Made by a program: the position numbers and the translations under genes. A DNA stretch of 64,000 nucleotides from Microvelia longipes. Taxonomy: Eukaryota > Arthropoda > Insecta > Hemiptera > Veliidae. The notes beneath the pieces were generated by a model, which had not been told where the DNA came from, did not search any database, and saw nothing but the letters and a program-made list of their open reading frames with translations. The stretch lies in assembly GCA_018340805.1 (NCBI GenBank), contig JACMZG010001914.1:3167369-3231368 (forward strand), in the 5' to 3' direction. Below, piece after piece: positions 12,906-64,000 of this stretch; the stretch's first letter is position 1, and every line of letters starts with the position of its first letter.

Positions 12906-13480
12906 ATTATTCTAACCTGTATTATGCGTTTGAGTACTAACAGCTTTCTTCGGTCTTACTCTAAAGGCCAAAAGCACATGAGTTGGAAGTGTATGCACAT
13001 CACACAATGTATATTAGCTGAGCTATCAGTGAACCTTTTAGCAAGATTATAATACCTAGATTAACTATATTACTAGATTAACTAGATTAGCTATATACTG
13101 ATAACTTAGTATTCCCACCTTAAATGTTTAGTGTTTCCTATGTAATTTTATGCTTTTTTTTGTTTTTATTTTTAATCAAGTTTGTTATTAAAGTTTTGCT
13201 GTCTTTGTTTATGCAGTCTATGTAATAATTTACAATTTATTTGTTTTTTTTTTTTTTTCATTTCATTGTAAAATATTGACAATCGAGAAACTTTGTAATA
13301 AAGTAACCTCAAGTATGTAAATATAAATATATAAATATAATATATTAGATAGATGATCAATATTACCTAAATAATACTTAGAGTAAACATATTACTTAGA
13401 TAATTGCTAGATTACCTATATTAGCAGACTTCATTCCTGTATTTATGGTGTTTGTTCCAGATAAGAACAAAGTAAGAAAG

Positions 13481-57880
<44,400 letters not shown>

Positions 57881-57941
57881 AGTCTCAAATAATCGTTTGA
57901 CAATTTTCATAAATATTTGGCTGTGTTGTGTTTTATTCCAA

Positions 57942-57947
57942 AATAAA
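57942..57947 (+). terminator. Polyadenylation signal AATAAA
   Basis: AATAAA lies 62 bases after the TAA of the EGF gene in an otherwise gene-free, T/A-rich 3' flank. It is the natural cleavage/polyadenylation signal for that transcript. Confidence 0.6.
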
Positions 57948-58129
57948 CGAAAAAAAAATGTTTTTAAGTTCCTGCAAGTTTTTTGTATAGGTAGGAAAAA
58001 GTGTAAAAAAAAAACTAAAACCAGAGGTTTTCCAAAGATGTAGTTTGCTGAAGACAATGACAATTAAAAAGCGTAATTTGTTGAGTTTTTTTTAAAAATT
58101 ATTGAGATCAAAAAATAAAATAATAGACC

Positions 58130-58290
58130 TTTATGTGAAACTGTTGCTAATAGTTCAAAACCCAGACCAGTTTTATGCGACTCATTTAGTACTGCTTCAA
58201 ACCATTTGAGAAATAAATGCCGTAAATAATCAAGAAAACATATAATCTGCCTATCTAGAGTGGAGGATATGACATATGATTGCATACGCT
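58130..58290. repeat. Fragment of the 700-bp foldback family
   Basis: gcgactcatttagtactgct, aataatcaagaaaacatata, tctgcctatctagagtggag match one end of 43620-44330. Confidence 0.7.
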
Positions 58291-58624
58291 CAAGAAAATA
58301 TGAGCGCGCATCAAGAAAACAGAGAAAAGTTAAAGTTAATTACCAGCAGCCGAGAGGGTAGAACTGATTAAAATAGTCAATAGCTGAGACCAACAGAAAT
58401 ATTTTTAAAAATTTAGAAAAAAATGAGATTAAATGGTGCCCCATAGCCGTATTCTAATTAATTATTCAGAAGGCTTATTAATTATTAAGTAACTTATAAT
58501 TGATTAGGGGTGAGATTCCTTTGCAGAAGCCCTCCCTCTGCTCTTATTTTTTTAATGCTTTTAAATAGTTATAATTTATGCTTGTGTTGTAATATAATCA
58601 TATTTTACTATGGACCAAAAAATC

Positions 58625-58923
58625 CAAGGATGTTGAATAAAGGGGATGACGCACTAAGTCGAAAAGCCATTCAACAAAGTGACCCCATCGAAAATCAAAA
58701 CATAGAGATGAATGCAACACGAAACACACGTCAAAAACCAACTGCACATGCTTGGTACGAACTGCGCATGCTTATGATCCTCATAACAGCGCAGGTCTTA
58801 AAATTTAGAGGCAAACTTATAACCTAAGGGGAGGTAAGTTTGCTCCTATTTCTCTATCTCATAAACTTCCATGGGGTCAGAAATGTTCCTTAATGCGTCA
58901 TCCCCTTTATTCAAACATCCTTG
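58625..58923 (+). mobile_element. MITE with 8-bp target duplication (CAAGGATG family)
   Basis: 299 bp; CAAGGATGTTGAATAAAGGG and the inverse at the right end (ccctttattcaaacatccttg) with duplication AAAAAATC on both sides (58617-58624, 58924-58931). Probably a second hAT-like family, non-autonomous. The open frame across it is incidental. Confidence 0.88.
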
Positions 58924-58934
58924 AAAAAATCTGA

Positions 58935-59720
58935 TCTCCATCCACCCCCTTGCAATATAAGTGCAGTCCCGCGGAAAACAGTTTCAAAAAAGTTATTGTC
59001 TGAGACCACTTTTCTTATACAAACTTAGGATCACTGCAATTTTGATAGTCGGGCAAATATCATAACAACGCAAAGTTATAACCATGTGTCGGGTACTAAA
59101 GAACAGGGTTGAGTACCTAGAGACTTGATCAGGCACCTAGGGAAGTCGGTCTTAAGTCGATTTCCCTATTGTCAATGATAAACTTTCACCATATTTATAA
59201 GTTGAACTCTAGCAACAATTTCTAAATAAATTACTGCAAGAACATTTAGAAAATGTTAAATTATATACCAACATCTTGGTGTTTAAGCGTTATATATATT
59301 TGTGCATGAAATTTTGCTTAAAAAATATAACATATAATAACATTTTTGTTGATATTTTATACATTTTTTACTAACAAATTAAAAAATGCTTCAAAGTATT
59401 GTTACAAATTAAAATTGTGTTTTGAAATTTTCCTTTTCTTGGTATGAGATTAAGCTTGAAAGATTTAGTTTAGATGAGGGAAAACATGGAACCCGTTATA
59501 CATTATACAAGTAGTTTTCGGTGAACGAATTGCGCAAGAGCTCTGTGCTTTGATTGGTTCCCACCTATAATTCGCGATAGGAACGCACTGCTGCCAACTA
59601 TGGAAAATCAATAACACTACAACTCACACATCAACTTTAACCACGGTAACTTCTAAGGGAACTCGCATCCTGATAAGAGAGTTTTCAGGGTTTGTGTTTT
59701 TCCGTTGAGACTCAGAAGTA
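58935..59720. other. 3' flank of the EGF gene, nothing recognised
   Basis: AT-rich DNA without gene or repeat ends. Confidence 0.4.
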
Positions 59721-59733
59721 TGACATATCCTGG

Positions 59734-59830
59734 AGTCCCAGTGTAACTGGGACTCCAGTTAAACTATCCCAACATTAAACTTTACGATAGTTTACACTGG
59801 AACTCCAGTTAAACTATCGTAACATTAAAC
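59734..59830. repeat. Perfect 13-bp-stem hairpin and partial repeats
   Basis: CTGGAGTCCCAGT-gta-ACTGGGACTCCAG (59735-59763), then two ttaaactatcn(c/g)taacattaaac blocks separated by a second actggaactccagt piece. Confidence 0.75.
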
Positions 59831-59889
59831 TTTTAAAATTTAAATATTCCAGGTCTCCAGTCTACGTCACGATACCCCCCCCCCCACCG

Positions 59890-60070
59890 TGGTAGTCAAC
59901 CAGTCACCATGGTTTAGCAATTCCACCGTGGTATCAATTAACATGTCACCATGGTTTAGACAATTCCATCGTGGTATCAATTAACATGTCACCATGGTTT
60001 AGACAATTCCATCGTGGTATCAATTAACATGTCACCATGGTTTAGACAATTCCACCGTGGTATCAATGAA
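59890..60070 (+). repeat. 43-bp minisatellite with CCACCGTGG and CACCATGG palindromes
   Basis: About four units: ccaccgtggtatcaattaac + atgtcaccatggtttagaca + att. Last unit diverges. Confidence 0.92.
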
Positions 60071-60571
60071 CATTTATCCTGAGTGTAAGACAACTATTTT
60101 ACCAAGAAAAGGAATATTATTGTTAAATAAATTATTTAACAATTATCTCTCATTTTATTTTTAATAAAATTTATACTCCCCATATTATTAGTATTTATAA
60201 TTAAATGTATAATAAAAGGGGACTTGATTATTGAGAGTCATATTTGGATGACATGCATAATTTAAGAAATTATTACATAATGGATCAGTTAAGTTAACTG
60301 AATGAATGTATAATGGTTCAGTCCATATATATGTAACAACCATTATGTATATGTAACAACTATATGCGGGACATAACCTGTTTTTCCAAAGTGGTATATG
60401 CCCCCTTATGAATTTTTGTCAAGTTTTACAAGATGATCGTTATATTAAAAGACCAAAAAAACAAAATATGATATTTAATTGATTTTGTTTAGTTAAAGGC
60501 AAATCACATTAAGACATTGATTGCTGAAAGCAAATACCACTAAGACATTATTTGCTGAAGCTATGGTTAAG

Positions 60572-61335
60572 TTGAAGTAATATATAAACCAAGTAGGGAA
60601 ACTCATTTACTAACCTGTGTAAAAAAAATCAGACATGCATGATCAGCTGATTGGTGGATAAAAAAATAGCTAGAATTGGAATAACTGCGCATGATTCTTT
60701 TAAGATTAGTGTTTTTTTTTACTTAATTTTATTGGTATCCCTAATAACATTATGTTAGTTTTACTTTTTATCGTGTTTTCGTACTTTAATATGTACGTGA
60801 TATTTTAATGATTTGGTATAACATTCTGTGAAATTATTGTTACTATAATTTATTTTAAGAAAAAAAGAAACTATATTGAAGGTCAACCACATGTTTTTAT
60901 TAAGATTTTAAAGAACATACAGGCCACAGTGTATTGTCTAAAATATAACTTAAAAACTACGATTGCATTTATTATATTTAAAACTTTTATGTTAAATAAC
61001 TGGTTATTTATTTATTTAAATTGTTAAATTATTAATTACAATTAATATTTGAAAAAGAATATCACTCGCAAAAAAAATTAAGTTAAGTAGTGCACACAAA
61101 AAAAAGTTTAATTAGCCGCTCAACTTAAGAAATTTAAACTAATTTAAAAATGCAATAAAAACAAAATTTTTGAGTACCGTAAATAGTTTGTTTACATTTG
61201 CTAGAGTAAAACAAAATGGTCGCGGCCATAGGAAAATTTGAGCAAACTCCCTGGTGGACAAAATATGAACTACATGCCAGGTCGGACAGAAATAGCATTT
61301 GTTTCGCTACTTGGTTTATATATTACTTTAGTTTA
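60572..61335. mobile_element. 760-bp TIR element
   Basis: Ends gaagtaatatataaaccaag + tagggaaac and cgctacttggtttatatatt + actttag are inverted (about 24 bp). No ORF. The right half recurs at 42350-42745. Confidence 0.75.
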
Positions 61336-61477
61336 AGCTTACTACTAAAAGTATAACTTTTATCAACGAGCATATTGTAAAATGTATTGGTATGTACGTA
61401 GGTACAGTTTAAATGTAGATTGTAAACTTGTGACAATTTGTTAGACCTGGGATTTACTACTTTTTTGTCCTAGACCT

Positions 61478-61606
61478 AGTCCGGGGAAAAGGATTATTCT
61501 GACCTGGACCAATTGAGGGAATTGTACAATAGACTTCCAGTCGCTGTGCAAATGGGGTCTATCCTCGACTTCAACCCCAATCATTAATAATAAATAATAA
61601 TACTAC
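61478..61606 (+). mobile_element. 3' tail of the I/R1-group LINE
   Basis: cctagacctagtccggggaa, gtgcaaatggggtctatcct and a taataataaataataata tail match the 3' end of the element at 33440-33562. A 5'-truncated insertion, the usual product of target-primed reverse transcription. Confidence 0.85.
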
Positions 61607-61609
61607 TTT

Positions 61610-62760
61610 TTTAAGTACTGAAAAGTTAAGTGGAAAGTAATTAGTATTAAGTTCTAAATAATTAAACCTAATACTCAAAAACCTAATTCAAAAATTATTG
61701 TATTTACTCAAAATATTTCAACTCAAAAAGCTTCATCTGCCATTGAAAATCCGTTATTATAAATCAAGATGACTATAACACACATACAAACAACCAAAAA
61801 AAAGTTTGTGTCAATTTTTTTATCAGTGATTTTGCTTGTCAAGGCAACACTGTTACATTTGCCTGCGAATTTAACTCTACCAGTTTTAACATTGGATTTT
61901 TCCTTCTATTTTCATTGTTTAATATTGCCCTTTTACACAACCATTATTTTTTCTAATTTTTAGGCTACAATGACAGCTAACACTTGTCTTTGACTATGAG
62001 TAACAATAAGAATAAAAATAGTTATGTAAAAGATAACTTTTTGATAAATAGAACTATTTATTTGTGAATACAAATGCAAACATAGACTTTTTTAAACAAA
62101 TAGAGTGACTTGTATTAAAATTTCTGACCATAGAGATGTTTCAATACATAAAAAGACAACCCCCCCCCCTCTGACCCTTCAAGTGACACTACTCGTGTGT
62201 TAAATACATTAAGACAGTTAGTAACCCATTAAACTCTCTTTAAGGGCAAGAAAAGAGTACTTACCCAGATCTAATAAATTGCTACTAATTTCTTTTTCAT
62301 TATTTTAATTATTTAATAATTTTTAGAAATTAAAAATATAAATTTCTTTTGTGGGATGAGATAGTAGGAAAAAAATAATGTTATATGATCTAATACATTT
62401 TAAAATTATTATTTAATTATAAATGTTTTTAAATCTTAATAAATGTTTAAAAATTATTATTTTGATATTAAGATAAAATATTTGAAGTCCCATCAGTAAG
62501 TGTAGGAAGTTTAGTAAGTGCAGATAAACACTTACTTACTTACACATCTATAATCAATATGTCAACGCCTGTTTTAATTATTTCTAGTGTATCTTCAACC
62601 GGGAGAAAAATCTTGGTTTACTGATTAGTTTTCATGGTTTAAAGTCAATTCTGCTCTTACAATCTGACCAACCTAATTAAAATATAAAATCTTCATTTGG
62701 TCCAATTTCTTGAAGATTTACATTGGCAGCACTAAAAGAATCTGCAATCAATTCTTTTTT
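61610..62760. other. No gene seen
   Basis: AT-rich. A short frame at 61769-61963 has a hydrophobic N-terminus (KFVSIFLSVILLVKATLLHL) but no further support. Confidence 0.35.
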
Positions 62761-62774
62761 TGGGAGGATTTTCT

Positions 62775-63151
62775 CATAGATATATATTACTAGATGAGGT
62801 ATAACCTATCTCATTACATGAAGAGGTTTGAAACATTTTTTTGGACTCTCAGAGATCTGTGTAACCTCCTCTAATAGTATGTAAAGGTTATAATTAATCA
62901 ATAGTGGTCGGTTTTTTGCACAGTGTTGGTGTTTTGATTTATATTGTATAAGTTTTATTAGGGTAGATTAGGGTAATTTTCTACTGTTACTTGATTATAT
63001 ATTAAATAGTTCAAGTTACTTTTTGATGTTTCAAAATTCAATTTTGAATTAATCAATTATTACTAGCCTCAATATTACTACTATTATTAATATAATACTA
63101 TTACTATTATTATCAATTATTACTAGCACTCTAGTAATTAATATCTCTATT
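62775..63151 (+). mobile_element. hAT-like MITE, decayed
   Basis: catagatatatattactaga at the left, ggactctcagagatctgtgt, ttactttttgatgtttcaaa, and a right end ctctagtaattaatatctct. Contains a local expansion of ttactattattan units (63050-63120). Confidence 0.75.
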
Positions 63152-63365
63152 AAAGTTTAAAGCATCAAAAAAGTAACCACACCAACTACGATTATTAATA
63201 TGAACAAATAAATAGTACAAAATTATATTAACGAATGAAAAGGATCGTTTATAATACAAATTTTTCATAGAGCCCCTGGAAGCCCCAAAAATCTGTTTCA
63301 AGCCTCCCAATGGATATACAGTATACATTGAGATAGGGTATATCCTTAGAGATATATTACTATGG
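63152..63365 (-). mobile_element. hAT-like MITE, partial, inverted next to the previous one
   Basis: tttaaagcatcaaaaaagta, gttataatacaaat, catagagcccctggaagccc, gagatagggtatatccttag, on the opposite strand to 62775-63151. Lacks one terminus. Confidence 0.7.
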
Positions 63366-63369
63366 GGCC

Positions 63370-64000
63370 ATATACTATCCGTCAGGAGCACATTGTAACC
63401 TTTTTCAAGAGTGTTTTAAAGTTATAATAAATCAATATCCGAACATTTTTAGTGATCTGCTAAATGGGATAGACATCATTAGGACACTAACTTGAATATA
63501 ACTTTATTCCTCAGGGAGTTATGCCTTTATTCGCTTGGTATCTAAATGACTATTTGACAGATGTGTCAATTGAAATTAAAAAAAAATCCAAACGAATTTG
63601 GCAGGTTTCATGACATTTATTATTTTTTTTTTTTCTACTTGCATTGTCGTAAATTAATATAATAAATATACATTAAAAATTCTAAAAATTTTGTGTGCCA
63701 ATTCAAAGATATAACTAAAAATGTTTAGTCAGAATGTTAAAAATATGCAGAACAATTTAATTTTTTTAATGATAAATTTTAAAAGACACTGTATAACATT
63801 TAGCTGAGCTTAAACCAAACCTTTTATTTTTAAACCCAAATTAAAGGAACATTTTTTTGTTAAAAATAGCAGCTCAAAAGTTTTTCATTTTCTATTCCTA
63901 ATTAATTTTTTTCTTATCAATTATTATTCATATTTATTTATATCGGAAGATTATATAAGCATAAGTCTTTAAGGAGAACATGAAAATTTATTTTTATAAA
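63370..64000. other. No gene seen
   Basis: AT-rich end of the window; nothing supported. Confidence 0.4.

Noticed and set aside
13445..13480. Upstream ATG for the signal-peptide exon
   Set aside because: It lies before a good acceptor at 13460; starting at 13481 gives a cleaner signal peptide, though the longer start cannot be excluded if that acceptor is unused.

Overview
The window looks like AT-rich nuclear DNA (about one-third GC by eye) from an invertebrate animal. Supporting this are a protein-coding gene split by GT-AG introns, Penelope-like, gypsy and APE-type non-LTR retroelement relics, tRNA- and 5S-rRNA-derived repeats, short DNA transposons with clean target-site duplications, and many long (TA)n arrays. 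Phylum cannot be fixed from sequence alone. An arthropod is possible from the RNase H-bearing LINE and the look of the EGF protein, but this is a weak inference. I see no operons, CRISPR arrays, complete tRNA genes or rRNA genes.

One host gene is well supported, on the + strand. Eleven exons (38130-57880) join in perfect phase and encode 584 residues: an Ser/Thr-rich mucin-like stretch, seven EGF repeats, one transmembrane helix and a cytoplasmic tail of about 70 residues, with an AATAAA signal 60 bases after the stop. A separate exon at 13461-13621 encodes a signal peptide and has a phase-0 donor that fits the phase-0 acceptor at 38130. If it is exon 1, the gene covers about 44 kb with a 24.5 kb first intron and makes a 631-residue type I membrane protein of Notch-ligand/DNER/weary-like general form. 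Three EGF repeats carry O-fucose consensus sites and three carry O-glucose consensus sites.

Almost everything else is mobile or repetitive. 1-13400: an APE-type LINE split by a GC-rich hairpin-array element, a 1 kb segmental duplication, tRNA-SINE and TA arrays. 13600-38100 (putative intron 1): a hammerhead-ribozyme repeat (two copies, 15.4 and 36.3 kb), a 1 kb repeat family carrying a 5S rRNA-like promoter block, a tRNA-SINE foldback at 22.8-23.5 kb, long-arm foldback transposons, hairpin-array elements (22, 25, 34.9 kb) and an I/R1-group LINE relic at 31.7-33.6 kb. 38.9-57.8 kb (later introns): two minisatellites that start at 5' splice sites, Penelope-like endonuclease relics with inverted terminal repeats, a gypsy 3' end with an intact LTR, and a pair of 8-bp-TSD MITEs, one inserted at the edge of the other. 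58-64 kb: further MITEs, a 43-bp satellite and a LINE 3' tail.

The most notable signals are small structured RNAs and DNAs in repeats: two near-ideal hammerhead cores, 5S-like Pol III cassettes ending in T runs, Penelope-type terminal motifs in head-to-head hairpins, and a family of elements built as strings of short hairpins. All functional statements are inferences from sequence and have not been tested by folding programs, searches or transcript data.
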